NCBI GenBank assembly: GCA_007026445.1
Contig: VDMD01000032.1
Coordinates: forward strand, 248,001-312,000
Origin: Schizophyllum amplum
Taxonomy: Eukaryota > Basidiomycota > Agaricomycetes > Agaricales > Schizophyllaceae
Direction of reading: 5' to 3'
Length of the DNA stretch: 64,000 nt
Part shown: in pieces, positions 12,143 through 23,719 of the stretch
Layout: every line of letters begins with the position of its first letter
How positions within the stretch are numbered: the stretch's first letter is position 1
Position numbers and translations under genes: made by a program
The notes under the pieces: generated by a model
Databases searched by the model: none
What the model saw: the letters and a program-made list of their open reading frames with translations, nothing else
What the model was told of the DNA's origin: nothing

Positions 12143-12224
12143 GATGAAGTGTGACCGTAAGGCGGGGGGGGGGGGGGAGCGAACGAAAGAGAAAAGGACT
12201 GAGTATTGTCGCATATTAAACGCG

Positions 12225-12232
12225 CTTATATA
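12225..12232 (-). promoter_or_regulatory. TATA box of M28 copy 2
   Basis: TATATAAG on the minus strand about 85 bases upstream of the ATG at 12142, equivalent to the box of copy 1. Confidence 0.5.
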
Positions 12233-13287
12233 GGCGCGCCAGAGCAGCTGCATCGGAAGCCGTATGACGTTGGAGAAGCGCGCGCCACATGCCTGCCAGG
12301 TCCATAGCGCTTGAGGAGTCGAGCGGGCACATATTGTGTGCTCGCCGGGGCACCGCGTGTCAATGGGTGGACGGAAGGGAGGTGTTGCTTACCAACTTGA
12401 ACATCGTTGAAGATGCGAGCGACCGCTGTCATAGGCGGCTAGTAAGCCTCCGACTCGGGATTGTGGTGGTTGATACTCGAGTCCTCGACCGTGAGCACGA
12501 GAACTGAAGCTGAAGCACGAACACTGGCTTCTGCATTGCAAGGCCTCGATCCGGTACTAAGAGGCCCTGTCTCAATAGTGCCTTGCGAACGATGGAATCG
12601 GTAGAACGGACTCTCTCATCTGAGTGGGTGGGCGCCAGTTCGTACGAGAACGCGCGTGAATTTTACAGTACAGGCCGTTGGCAAATTATTCCCACGGGGG
12701 GAGGCGTGCCGCGTGCGGCGGGCATGCAATCAACGCGTTTTGCTAGAGGAAAAGGTGAACGGAGGTCTGTAATGGAAGCTATGGCGCCGACAAGCGCCGC
12801 CGAATATGGAAAGTGCCAGGCAGCGGACGGATGCTCGAGGGCGAACGAGCACACCTCATGTCGCGCTAGCATCGCGCGCGCACGGATGACGCAAACGGCT
12901 GTAACCTGAAAATCAGGTAGACGCGTGCATAGCACTGTCGACGATGACGGCCGCGAGGCCATGCGCTAGCTGGTGCTGTCCCACCTTACAATGCACTTGT
13001 ACCGAAGTATGATTAACCGGAGAGCCGTGTACGACGCCGCCCCAACGGCCACAAGTACCTCCTGTCCAGGGCTTACCATCCTGCAACCTAACACGACTTC
13101 ATCTAAGAGAAACTCATGAGGGCGAGTAGACGCAGGAAGAACGACAAAGGGGGACGCGATGCGCCGCGCTTGCTCCTGGCGTGCCGAAGACCTCTTCTTG
13201 TCTGGCTACTGGAGACCTCGAGCTACTGTACCGCGTCATCTCCATGATTCACGACTTCCATACCGCTTTTCTGACATGCGTTCTACC

Positions 13288-14101
13288 TTAGTACATAGCA
13301 TGCCCGCCTGTCGCTGACAGCGTCTGGCCCGTAATCCACCTCGAGCTCTCCTGCGCGAGCCACCCCACAATCTGCGCGATGTCATCCGCCCTCCCGAACC
13401 GCTTCTCCATCGGCGTCCGATCCCTCTGCCCATTCTTCAACTCCTCCGGGATCTTGTTCAACATCTCCGACTCCACGGGGCCAGGCGCGACGGCGTTGAC
13501 GGTATGCCCCTGCGGCCCAAGCTCAGCCGCCCACGCGCGCGTCATGCCCTCCAGCGCGGCCTTGCTCGCGCAGTAGAGCGAGAAGCCCTCGAACCCGCTC
13601 CGCCCGGCGACGGAGGAGAGGTTGATGATGCGCCCGTACGCGCCGATGCAGCGCGCGACAGCCTGCGTCATGAAGTACGCGCCGCGGACGTTGATGTCGA
13701 ATATGGACGCGAAGTCGTCGGGCGTGACTTCCAAACCTGGCTTCGAGAGCTCGACGCCAGCGTTGTTGACGAGGATGTGGATTTGGGAGGCGGAGAAGGC
13801 GGCGAGGGTCGCGTCGACGATGATCTGGGGGGATTCGAGGAGGCGGAGGTCGGCCTTCACGCTGGCGGCGGCGGAGCCATTCTTCAGAGCAGTGATCCGT
13901 GCAATGAGATCGTCGGCGAGCTTCTGGCTGCTGTCCGAGGCGAATGTGATCATAACCTGCGCGCAAGGGGTGAGTGTCCGCGCGTGACCTTCGCATACGC
14001 ACCTTCGCTCCGCGTTTGGCCAGCTCGAATGCAATCTGCTCGCCTATCCCACGCGACGCGCCAGTCACAATTGCGATTCGGCCGGCAAGAGGTAGATACA
14101 T
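13288..14101 (-). CDS. short-chain dehydrogenase/reductase (SDR)
   Basis: Two exons joined by one intron (GTGCGT...GCGCGCAG) give 255 residues. The classical SDR landmarks are all present: IVTGASRGIG near residue 11 (dinucleotide binding), NNAG, INLSS with the catalytic Ser, and YCASK with the catalytic Tyr and Lys. The C-terminus (WITGQTLSATGGHAMY) resembles FabG-like 3-oxoacyl-ACP reductases and related ketoreductases, so an NAD(P)H-dependent cytosolic ketoreductase is likely; the substrate cannot be told. The ATG at 14101 places the Rossmann motif at the usual distance from the start. A decayed copy of this gene follows M28 copy 1. Confidence 0.88.
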
Positions 14102-15697
14102 GGTCCGCTATGTCGCAGTAGGGAAGAAAGAAGGGGGTATGGGTCGCTTGCGATGCTTCGGCGCCCTCGTTTAGCGCTTCATATACTGTAGACGGGACCC
14201 ACACGTCGGGAGAGAGGTGGGGTTCCCTCTAACTCACTCCATGACACGGACCCGGGACAAGGTAAAAAAGGAGAGCGAAAAGCCTGGGGACTTCTCCGTC
14301 TTGGGCGCTTGAGCCTCGACGTACGTCGTAACCTCCGAATCGGGGAACGGTTCGCATCCGCGCCAGCTCTTCAAGAAATCCGAGTCCTTGACTCGGGAAG
14401 AGTCATTGAGTTGTGAAGGGCGCTTGAAAGAGTAAGATCGGATATTCATTGCGACGTAGGCGTTGTGTATGTTGACAAGATATTCGCTGATGAAGGCAGG
14501 AGAAAAGGAGGATGTCGGCTGATTCCGGTGTGATCGACGCGTGACGTGTGGCAAGGTGAGGTCTGCCCAGTCCCAAAATCCGCCATCGTCCACGCCGAGG
14601 TTGAAGGAGCGAGACAAAAACTCCTTTCTCGAGGCATGCGAATGCGCCACGTCCGTATGCCTGGCAACGTCGACGGCGCAACGATATACGGCTCAGCCTC
14701 TTGAAGGCGCCCTCGTCCGCGCGTCCGTGCCACCTCGCCGCTGGGCAAGGCCACAGGGCACGCAACGACATGCTGCTTGTGCGTTGACTCCCGTTCAAAA
14801 CTCAGGCTCGGATTAAGGCGAGCGACGGCGCGAGACTTTATCTGCAACGCTCGCTTCGCTGACCAGGAAGTTGTCACAGCTCATGGTGCGTCCGACGATA
14901 TTCGACTAGTTCACCGTCCGCGCTTTCTCATACTCTTGAAAGCATGCGGCCGCAGGATTATAATCACAGCGGATGGGCTGAACTCAGTGAGATGTAGCCT
15001 TCTCTACTAGACTTCATGGTATTGGGGCGTATCCATAACGAGCTCGTCTCGATGTCGTACGTATGGTCACTTTTCTTCACGTTATGTTATGATGGGCTGA
15101 CCTAGTTTCAGGAAGATATGGTTATCCCTCGCTACATACAGATAGATACCTGCTCGTCATGGTCGATGGTAGGAGTGTATACGCAACACGATCCAGCCAC
15201 TGCCTCTCCTTCAGCGTCCGACATTCCGGGCGCTTGTTTGCCGTCAGAGCGGGCGTCGACTCATCGAATGACCTGCCCTTCACCCAGCAACTGAGCACAG
15301 CTCCCTGATCTGCACGAACGGCACCGGTCACAGTACGATTGGTCGCGAGTGGCTATCACACATCTTTGTGATGCTTGCATCGCTTTCGCGCATCGGCCCG
15401 GCATCGACCGCGGTCATTCCCCACCCTTACAGGTGAGAATGTCCACGAGTGAGTGCCGTTGCTTTGTGTCTCGCCTTCGCTCATCGTTGTGACGCCCCGC
15501 TAGTCCATATTTGGGAGGTCATAAACACGACACGAGGTGATCCCGATTACACAGCCACAACAAATACGAACAAGCAACGCGCTATGTGACTGCCACACGC
15601 GACCCATTCTTTCCTTTGACACCGACCTCGATCTTACCTCGACGTTTTCTTCTCTTACGCTCACGCGCCGCTAATACGATCCATTCCGACTATCACC
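14102..15697. other. no gene firmly recognised
   Basis: A minus-strand frame at 14234-14650 (138 codons, containing GVDDGGFWDWADLTLPH) has protein-like composition, and a short frame begins with ACCATGAGC at about 14883, so a spliced minus-strand gene is possible. I could not build a consistent model. The 100 bases before 15698 are CT-rich, as in a fungal 5' leader. Confidence 0.3.
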
Positions 15698-16871
15698 ATG
15701 GTCTCCCGCAAGTCCAAGACCTCACCGACGCACGTCCCGCGCCCTGCGAACATGTATATGTTGTTCCGCAGGGCGCGTCAGGCCGAGATCGTGGCAGAGA
15801 ACACCGACCCCACCGTCCCACCGCAACAGAACCTTAGCAAGCGCATCGGGCGCGAGTGGAACGCACTCTCACCCGAGGACCGTCGCTACTGGAAGGTCGA
15901 GGCGGAGAAAGAGAAGCGCGAGCACAAGCGTCTCTACCCGAACTACAAGTTTGCGCCGAAGTCCCAGGAGGACAAAGAAAGCGAGCGGGTGCTGAGGGCG
16001 GAGGAGATGCAGAACAAGCGGGCGGCGGCAGCGGCGGCGAAGGAGGCGAAGAAGAGGTCGCCGCGGGCCCGCACTACGAAGAGTGGCCGGGCGCGCAAGA
16101 CGAAGGCGTTGTCTGCCGCTGCTTCCGCGTCGTCGTCAAGCCTCGCGTCGAGGTCGTCCTCTGCCACTGTCTCGTCGACGTCGTCTGCTGATATCGCATC
16201 CTGGTCGCCTACTGGTGTCGCAACGGAGCAGTGGTCGTTCGTCGGTATTTCATCAATGCCCACCATTCCATTCACCGCATCCCCATCCACCGCACCTTCC
16301 ACAGCGCTCTCCACCCCCTCGCCCGTCAACCACCACACTATCGACCTCATGACCAGCGGCCTGATCCCATACAACACGCAGGCGCCCGCGCTCCTCGATG
16401 GCGCGAAATTCCCTGCAGCCGTCCCGGGCAACGTCCACGGCTGGCAGGGCAACGTCCATGTCTGGCCGAGCACCGCCTACGACACTCAGGGCACCGCCTG
16501 TCACACGCAGGACACGACAGTGCGTAATAGAACTTGTCTCTCCGCACTCTGATACTGATACCAATATATAGTACTTGCAGACAATGCCCGGCACGCAGAC
16601 AATGGACACAAACCCGGTCCATGCTCATTACTATGGATACATGGACCCAACGACCGCCGCCATGTACGCCGACATCACTGGTAACAAGTACAATGGCCAG
16701 GTCGACTTCGCCGGTCAGGCAGCGTACAATGCATCGCACAATGGCATCTCGAACGACGACTCGTTCCTTTTCGGCTCTCAGACCACCGACTTCGGCAACC
16801 CCTCGCTTGCTGTCTCCGGCAACTCCCCGATCTCTATCTCCGGTAATACGCCGTCTATAATTACGGGCTAG
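15698..16871 (+). CDS. HMG-box transcription factor, 3' end replaced by LTR
   Basis: Two exons (15698-16519, 16581-16871) with a 61 bp intron give 370 residues. An HMG box spans roughly residues 12-85, with PRPANMYMLFRRARQ, SKRIGREWNALSPEDRRYW and HKRLYPNYKF, the pattern of the sequence-specific MATA-HMG class of fungal regulators. A Lys/Ala-rich basic segment (KKRSPRARTTKSGRARKTK) follows, then a Ser-rich region and a Tyr/Asn/Gly-rich tail. It would act as a nuclear DNA-binding regulator; the targets are unknown. The last eight codons and the stop lie inside the 5' LTR that starts at 16844, so the native C-terminus and 3' UTR have probably been lost. Expression and termination may now depend on LTR sequence. 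Confidence 0.8.
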
Positions 16872-18061
16872 TTTTGCGGCATAATGAGCAATAAGCCTAA
16901 GAAGGCAGTTACCCATCGGGAAGAACCCGAGCAACGTTCAGACTCATAGCGAGTACTGTGTTCACGGAGAGACCGGCTTAGAGATAAAATAATAAGGATA
17001 GTAGCGAGGCCTCAGAGGACGGCAGTCACCAACTCCGCGCCGTCTAGGGACACATCCTACGAGTCCGGAGGCCCACCAGGGTTTTCCTTACCGATGAATA
17101 TCGAAGATCTCACCTTAAAGTCGTATACTCGCCGCGTTCATCAGACCTGTCTAGCGAGAAGAACAGGGGGACCGATATCAAGGATAGCCCAAAAGCATGC
17201 ACAGAAGCCAGATAGAACTAGTTAGTATGAGCACGGACGAGCTAAGGTCTCGCGGTACAGGCGACGCCGGGGTTGACAATGCGCGGCACTCGCCGGGGCA
17301 GTTCCCACGGTTCGACTTTATGGCCAATACCCGAGACACTGAGTCGGAAGCTGATGCTTCGCCGCGGGAGGTCTATTACTGGGAGGATAGCGGCTGTTGC
17401 ACAGCCCCTCGGCTGTAAACAAGCCCTCGGGAACCCTCAAAGCCGTAGAATTGAGGAGATATCCCCCGAATCCAACTGGAACAAACAATGTGCCGTCTCC
17501 GGCAGGGCTTTAGGGCCATTCTGGACCACAAATACCGCATGGGGAGGCGGAAGACAACCGTATAGAACACCCGAGAACGCAGGATTACGCGAGAAAAGCG
17601 TAGTAAAGCGCGGCGCGGCGCGGAAAGGGAATGACTCACAAGCATAGACCCGTTAACTATATAAGGCCTGGCGTACGAGGGGATGGGGGACGACTTTTGG
17701 GACGAGACCATCGTACTATCAGTTCTCCTACTGCCTCTCATTGAGACAGAATAAAAACCCGGCTCCTCTTTTGAGAAGCAACAACAAAACTCGTGTGACT
17801 AAGGCGTGCTCCGCTTTTGCAACATAAGAATTTCCCAGTTAGACCTAGACGGAAGTGAACTACTTGCTGTCGAAGCCTATCCAGTACCTAAAGGCGTGCT
17901 AGTTCCATTTGATTCTCCCTTAGCAATACAAGTCGCAACTCGCAGCTCCTCACAGGGCACAAGAGCTTGACCAGACAGTTATTGTGTGTATTTAGGGGTT
18001 GGTGTGTGTGTCTATTGATTCTATCCCGCTGCTCTTGTTCTCGAGGCGCGCGTGCATATTA
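16844..18061 (+). repeat. 5' LTR
   Basis: Direct repeat of 31017-32230. It starts TAATACGCCGTC and ends GTGCATATTA. Its first 28 bases double as the end of the HMG-box reading frame. Confidence 0.9.
17658..17665 (+). promoter_or_regulatory. LTR promoter TATA box
   Basis: TATATAAG, present at the same place in both LTRs, followed by a short leader; the likely start of the retrotransposon RNA. Confidence 0.5.
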
Positions 18062-18063
18062 TC

Positions 18064-18080
18064 TGGAGCCCACCGCGAGG
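18064..18080 (+). promoter_or_regulatory. putative tRNA primer-binding site
   Basis: TGGAGCCCACCGCGAGG begins two bases after the LTR end. TGG pairs with a tRNA 3' CCA, as expected for minus-strand priming. The tRNA was not identified. Confidence 0.5.
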
Positions 18081-18116
18081 GGGAATCTATAAAAGAACGG
18101 GCGGTCGAGAGTTGCT

Positions 18117-20474
18117 GTGAAGCCTCACATCTCGTACATTCGCTGTTGTTCGAATCTCAGAGGATATCTTGACAAAAGCGTCACATCCGAAAGCCAAAGT
18201 TTGCCCACCACGCCTCCCGGACGTAAATCAAACCTCATACCGCTTGACTGGAACGGAGACGTCTCATTGACCTCTACCAGACGGCATACGAGGCTCCTCT
18301 ACAAGGAAGTCCAAGAGAGCGCCGAGGCATCGCGCAATCGCGATAGAACGCGAGAGCCCGAAGCGAGTCAGTCTTCACAGACTAATCCTTCACAACAACC
18401 AAACCATCAAACACCCGAACCTACATATCCTTCTCCAGTTCCTTCAGATACAGAACCTTTGACTCCTCTCTCTTCAGAATCAGAATCTTCTCCTGTTCCC
18501 AGTCTCTCTGAATTACTTAGCTTCGAACTTTTGCTTGATATAGAACTTCCTTTCCAGAACGAACCCACCCTTCCCGATATCAACTTCAACTCCGCTATAC
18601 CTACCCCTTCAGGAACTGTTCTATCAAACAGTAACCAAAAACCCGGGACTGCGAGCAAAATGGCTACAAAGTTCAATCCCATGAGCAGCAATGCTCCCAA
18701 GTTCAGAAAGGAGGCGAGGCACGAGCTGCCTTTCTTCCTGGAAGATGCCTTGGAATATATGAAAAACGCGGGGGTGGATGCAGCCGAGTATCGCCTCAAG
18801 TTGCCGTTGTTGACCGGAGACCAGGACACGAGAGAGCTGTGGACTCAACTAGCTAAATCAACGGCTGATTGGGACGCGCTCGTAGCAGCTATCAAGGAAC
18901 GCTATCCAGACGTACAGTACAAAACGTCGGGAACGCGGGCTTCGTTGGCTCTACTGGTCAAGGAATACAAGGGCCTGAAGGAGGCAGAAGCAGAACGAGG
19001 GCTAGATTTTACGCGCGGTTTCGAAGCTACTGCGTCGACGCTGGTTGATAAGAAATTAGTGACGAACTACGACTTGCTGATGCGGATTGTCGAGGTGTGT
19101 GACTCTGCACTAGTCTCCACCCTCAATATCATGCTGTCGGCAAAGAGTTCAACGCTGAGTAAACCAGCTGAAGCGGGACAGACGCCACCAGGACATCCGA
19201 TTGGTACCTCCTTGGAGGACGGCGGATATAAATGGGAGGATGTTCTTGCTACGATGCGTGAATTGTGGCGTCGAAGCTACGCAGCTGGTTCTGTCGCGAC
19301 CGTAGCGACCGGTAGATCAGTCGAACCTGTTCCCTATTCGAACAAGGGCGTAGACTCGAACAGCCGGTACGTGAAATTGGAGCAAGACCTCCAAGAACTG
19401 GCGGACAGAACCGAGCGCGGCAACGCGGAAACCAAAGCCTCGCTCAAGACCCTAAAAGCGGAAGTACGTTCCGATCTCAGCCAGGGGATGGAAAAGCAAG
19501 AGAAGAAGATGGACTCCATTCATGGGACATTGCAGCAGTTAGCGGCGAGACTGACAGCCAGTCAGACCGTCGCACCCGCAGCACCTACCGTGAATGTGGC
19601 ACCAGCCGCTCCGAGTGGATGGGGACCCCGACCTGCCTATGGCGCTGGGGCCCGCCCATCTAATCCATTCGGACAAGGACCCAGAAACTTCCAACGGTCG
19701 GATATGACCTGCCACTGGTGTGGAGGTCCAGGACATATCTCTAGGGATTGTCCAGATCTACAGCAGAACCTGAATACGGGGGAGCTTAAGATTGACCAAT
19801 ATAATAATATCACGACCAAGGAAGGAGTTCTGATCCCGAGGCGGTCGGGGCCGTTAGACAGTCCGATGAAGACGAAGTGGGAGCAGATGAAGGCAGCAGT
19901 CAATAATTATGTGATACAGCCAATCTACTCGTTAGCCCGTGCGGCGACTGGAGACATGTCTTGGTGGGGCCCGGGTACAGCTGGGGGCGCTTCTAATGGT
20001 CAGTATGGCCAGACAGACGTGTTCACAAATGACTGGGCCGGTCAATACGACCAGAACATGTATGACAGCCAGTTCGCGCCTCAAACCTACCAACCGTTTC
20101 CAAACGGAAAGCTATGCTCAGTCAAGCACGATGGGACCGTCACAGATGGGTCCCTCTGCCGAGCAGAACCTAGGGGGTTTTTAGGCAGTTCGAGGAATCC
20201 CGCCGTACAACCAGTGCAGCGCTGGCGGCGCGATGAGGACTTTAAACAAAGGCCAGCGCAGAGAGAAAACTTCACAAATAATTCGAAAAATACACCCACT
20301 GTAGTACCTGCTCAAGGTGCGACAGAACCAACTACGAACTCGCGGCCGGCGCCCCGCACAGGGGCCCGTACACCGTTCAGAAGTGTGCCAGAAACACGCT
20401 TTATCCCGAATGATCAAAGACCACCCGCGTTACCGTCCGTCCCGGTGTGCAACCAGCCATCAGAGACGAGATAG
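18117..20474 (+). CDS. gag: Gag protein with CCHC zinc knuckle
   Basis: The frame is open for 785 codons but begins with GTG. The first in-frame ATG (18660, MATKFNPMSSNAPKF) would give 605 residues and fits the usual Gag N-terminus better, the 180 codons before it being Ser/Pro/Thr-rich. The middle is a helical capsid-like region. A retroviral-type zinc knuckle, CHWCGGPGHISRDC, lies at about residues 532-545 of the long frame and binds RNA during packaging. A Gln/Asn/Pro-rich tail follows. The gene is intact in contrast to the following RT region. Gag and Pol would be one polyprotein or linked by frameshifting; the stop at 20472 now separates them. Confidence 0.85.
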   Translation: MKPHISYIRCCSNLRGYLDKSVTSESQSLPTTPPGRKSNLIPLDWNGDVSLTSTRRHTRLLYKEVQESAEASRNRDRTREPEASQSSQTNPSQQPNHQTPEPTYPSPVPSDTEPLTPLSSESESSPVPSLSELLSFELLLDIELPFQNEPTLPDINFNSAIPTPSGTVLSNSNQKPGTASKMATKFNPMSSNAPKFRKEARHELPFFLEDALEYMKNAGVDAAEYRLKLPLLTGDQDTRELWTQLAKSTADWDALVAAIKERYPDVQYKTSGTRASLALLVKEYKGLKEAEAERGLDFTRGFEATASTLVDKKLVTNYDLLMRIVEVCDSALVSTLNIMLSAKSSTLSKPAEAGQTPPGHPIGTSLEDGGYKWEDVLATMRELWRRSYAAGSVATVATGRSVEPVPYSNKGVDSNSRYVKLEQDLQELADRTERGNAETKASLKTLKAEVRSDLSQGMEKQEKKMDSIHGTLQQLAARLTASQTVAPAAPTVNVAPAAPSGWGPRPAYGAGARPSNPFGQGPRNFQRSDMTCHWCGGPGHISRDCPDLQQNLNTGELKIDQYNNITTKEGVLIPRRSGPLDSPMKTKWEQMKAAVNNYVIQPIYSLARAATGDMSWWGPGTAGGASNGQYGQTDVFTNDWAGQYDQNMYDSQFAPQTYQPFPNGKLCSVKHDGTVTDGSLCRAEPRGFLGSSRNPAVQPVQRWRRDEDFKQRPAQRENFTNNSKNTPTVVPAQGATEPTTNSRPAPRTGARTPFRSVPETRFIPNDQRPPALPSVPVCNQPSETR

Positions 20475-23400
20475 AACGAGGAAGTGCTCAGAGGAAAGGT
20501 GCAGGCCCCATACAAGGGACGCCGACGCACAGACGGTCCTGGACAAGTTATTAGACAGCAAATGCCCGACCACGGGAATTTCGTTAAGAGATTCCTAGGC
20601 GTGAGCCGTCAGTACAGGACTTCTCGGAAACTGTTGACTCGAAAGCAGACAGTGGTGATCATTTTGGAAATAACTATACATCACCGCCGTAACCGAAGTA
20701 TGGCAGGTGAAAGAGTTAGCATCGGCAAAGGGGGAACATATGGAGCCTTCGATGCAAGAAACCCAGATAGACTGGGCTAGCCTCAAGGGTGAACTCATCC
20801 AGACCACGTGAAGATGCCGAGCAGTTCTAACGGTACAGTTCCAATAGGGCTTTGTACAGCTCGACGCGCGCTCGAGGTTTACCAGAGCATGGGGAGCAAG
20901 AAAGGACTGGGGTGACGTTCGCGGGAGAGGAATCCCAAAATCTGGGACGGTGTGGCCTAACGTTAACGGTCATGGGGGACAGAATGCATTATGGATGGCG
21001 GATCACAGATAGTTTCCATGTCAAAGACTTGTGCGCGAGAAGTGGGGGCCTCTTATGATCCGACGATCACAATCCGGATGCAGAGTGCCAATAATCAGAT
21101 AAATTCAACTTTGGGACTAGCGAAGAACGTCCCATTTGAGTTTGCTGGTATCACCATTATCTGCATGCCACATTTCGGACACGGGAGCCTTTGGCGTGTT
21201 GCTCGGACGTCCCTTTGATACTCTGTGCGAGTCCGAGATCAAAACGACCGCTATGGCAACCAGGAGATCACCATCACCTGCCCGAACACCCGTAATAAAG
21301 TGACCATGCATACCTATGCGCGGGGCAAGATACCTGAGCATCTCAAGGAGAAGCTGGGGTTTCCGGAAGCTTCAAGGAACTGATTCCAGGCCTTGAGGAT
21401 CAGGGAGAAGCAGCGCTACAGGTAGAAGTGGATGAAGGGAGACGAGTGTGGATAAAGAGCATACATAAACTAGAAAATACAAAACATATACGCAGAAGGA
21501 CCTTCAAGAGGCCTATCTCCAAGCGGCACTAGACGCGGACGAGGTAGAGGATGAGGAAGGAAGAAAGACCTTGGCGAGTTTCTTCGGGACAAACCTGGCA
21601 TATTCTGGCAAAGCGAGTGACAGTCCGGGGATGCCCGCTCAATGGAGACCAGATTCAGCCTACTCGACAAGCGAGACAGAACATATTATGACCAGCGGGG
21701 TCGGGTCCGGGAAGCAGTGAACTCGCTAGACCCCCCAGTCTCTACCTTAGCAGGGAAGAAATACAAGCCGTCGCGATGAAGGTTCGCCAGTGTACGAACA
21801 TCTACCACAACAATTTCGCATTGTAAGAAATATACAAGGAGATCCAGAGAAGGACCTGCTGTGTTGCCGACGCATCCGCCGGATATACGCCTACGGGTCG
21901 CTACACCGCGGAAAGAAAAGAGATAATTGACAAGGCGCATCCGGGAGACTTTCTCTGGCCTGAAGAGCGCAAACTCCTACACTATCTTATGATGGTACAA
22001 CACCAGGGTTTCGCTTGGAACGACGATGAACGTGGCTGCTTTAGGGAGGATTTTTCCCTGCGGTAGATATTCCCGTAATACCCATAAACCGTGGGTGGAG
22101 CGCAACATACCGATCCCGCCGGGCCTGTACGAGGAAGTTTGTAAAATCATCCTCAAAAAGATACAAGCCGGTGTCTATGAGCCTTCGAACTCGTCGTACC
22201 GCTCTAGATGGTTCTGTGTGGTCAAGAAAGATGGCAAGAGCTTGAGACTCGTACATAGTCTCGAGCCTTGAATGCAGTCACTATAGCTCATTCGGGACTA
22301 CCTCCGCAACAGACTCGCTCGCCAGCTGGTTCTCGGCTCGAGCGTGTGGTGGTATTCTTGATCTGTTTGTAGGTTAGATGAGCGGCTCCTTGCGGAGTCC
22401 TCTCGAGACCTTACAACATTTCAGACGCTTTGGGGCGTTCCGACTGAGGACACTACCTATGGGATGGACAAATGCAGTACCAATATTCCATGACGATGTC
22501 ACGACTATCTTGCGTCCTTTAATACCCGAACTACGATACCGTACATTGACGATGTACCTATCAGAGGGCCGGAGACGAGTACGAATTGAAAGAAGGGGAT
22601 ACGAGGTCATACCAGAAAATACCAAAATAAGACGCTTCGTTTGGGAACACCTGAACAACGTGAACAAAGTAATCCAGCACATGAAGTATTCCGGGGGTAC
22701 GTTTTCGGGCACGAAGCGTACCTCTGTGTACCCGAATTCGATGTAGTGGGCCACCGGTGCGCGTACGAGGGACGCAAACCGAGGACAACCGCATTGGGGT
22801 GATACAGAACTGGGGTGCTGCAAGGACCTCTCAGACGTACGAAGCTTTCTGGGAGTCGCAGGAGTATATCGCATGTTTATCAAGACTACGCGAAAGTGCA
22901 GAACTCTGGTGAAGTTGACGCGCAAGGGCGTGCCTTCAGTGGGGGCCTGAACAGAAAGAAGCGCAGGAGGCGCTGGAAAGACGCGCTCGTCAAGAGTCCA
23001 CCGTTTGCAGCCAGTAAGGTATCACGTTGACTGGGAAACCGTGCTCGGGGTAGATACTCGTACAAGGCAGTCGGCTGGTACATACAGCAGATAAATCCTG
23101 ACGATACAAAGAATTCTACTACTGTCGTTCGGCTCCGAAGTGCTCAGTGAGCGCGAGTCTCAATATTCCCAGCCAAACGAGAATTTCGGTTAATGCGGCG
23201 CTCTTGGTCGCGCAGTATTGGCTGTTAGGTTGCAGGCATCTGGTCATCGAGACAGACGCAAAATATATACACGGCATGCTGAAGAACCCTGGGAGTGGTC
23301 CGAATGCGACGATCAACCGTTGGATGAACAATCTTCTATTCCACTTCACGCTACGCCACGTTCTGGCAATCACATCTATAGCGGATGGTCTGTCTCGTCG

Positions 23401-23719
23401 ACCTCTTTACGCGGTGACGAGCGTCGGGCTAGAATGACGGAGGGGACCTGGAATTGCAAGGCTTACGAGGTTTTGAAGTGAAATATGGCCTACCCGATGA
23501 TACTTTGGATCTGGAAGAGTTCAAGACTCCATAGACACCCGGGGAGGTTATATACAGTTCAACCCGCCTGGCATACCGCGTAGGATCTGTTTGCAAGAGA
23601 AAAGAAGGTGCAGATGGCGTTTCTACAGTTAAGCAGACTGTGTCGCGCAAGGGATGAGCCTACACTGGGCGTGCTACTGGCATCGCGAGGAGTGACCCAC
23701 ACCCCGGTTACCCGATCCT
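20475..23719 (+). pseudogene. broken protease, reverse transcriptase and RNase H region
   Basis: Pieces of Pol are readable only by switching frames many times. A retropepsin-like segment lies at 20990-21160 with DGGSQIVSMS where DSG would be expected. The RT fingers are at 22026-22271 (SRWFCVVKKDGKSLRLVHS), followed by LRTLPMGWTNAVPIFHDDV and the catalytic YIDD at 22542-22553. The RNase H segment has HLVIETDAKYIHGM at about 23240 and ITSIADGLSRRP at about 23370. At least half a dozen indels or stops interrupt it. The order PR-RT-RH-IN is Gypsy-like. Confidence 0.8.

Larger units (their letters stand above)
10351..13380. repeat. segmental duplication, unit B (M28 + SDR)
   Basis: Second copy of the block at 7011-9667, same orientation. 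It carries M28 copy 2 and runs into the intact SDR gene. The left border abuts the SDR remnant of unit A within about 20 bases. Confidence 0.75.

Noticed and set aside
17197..17418. Protein gene within the LTRs
   Set aside because: The 70-codon frame recurs in both LTRs only because the LTRs are repeats; it has no domain and its second copy is cut by a frame change.
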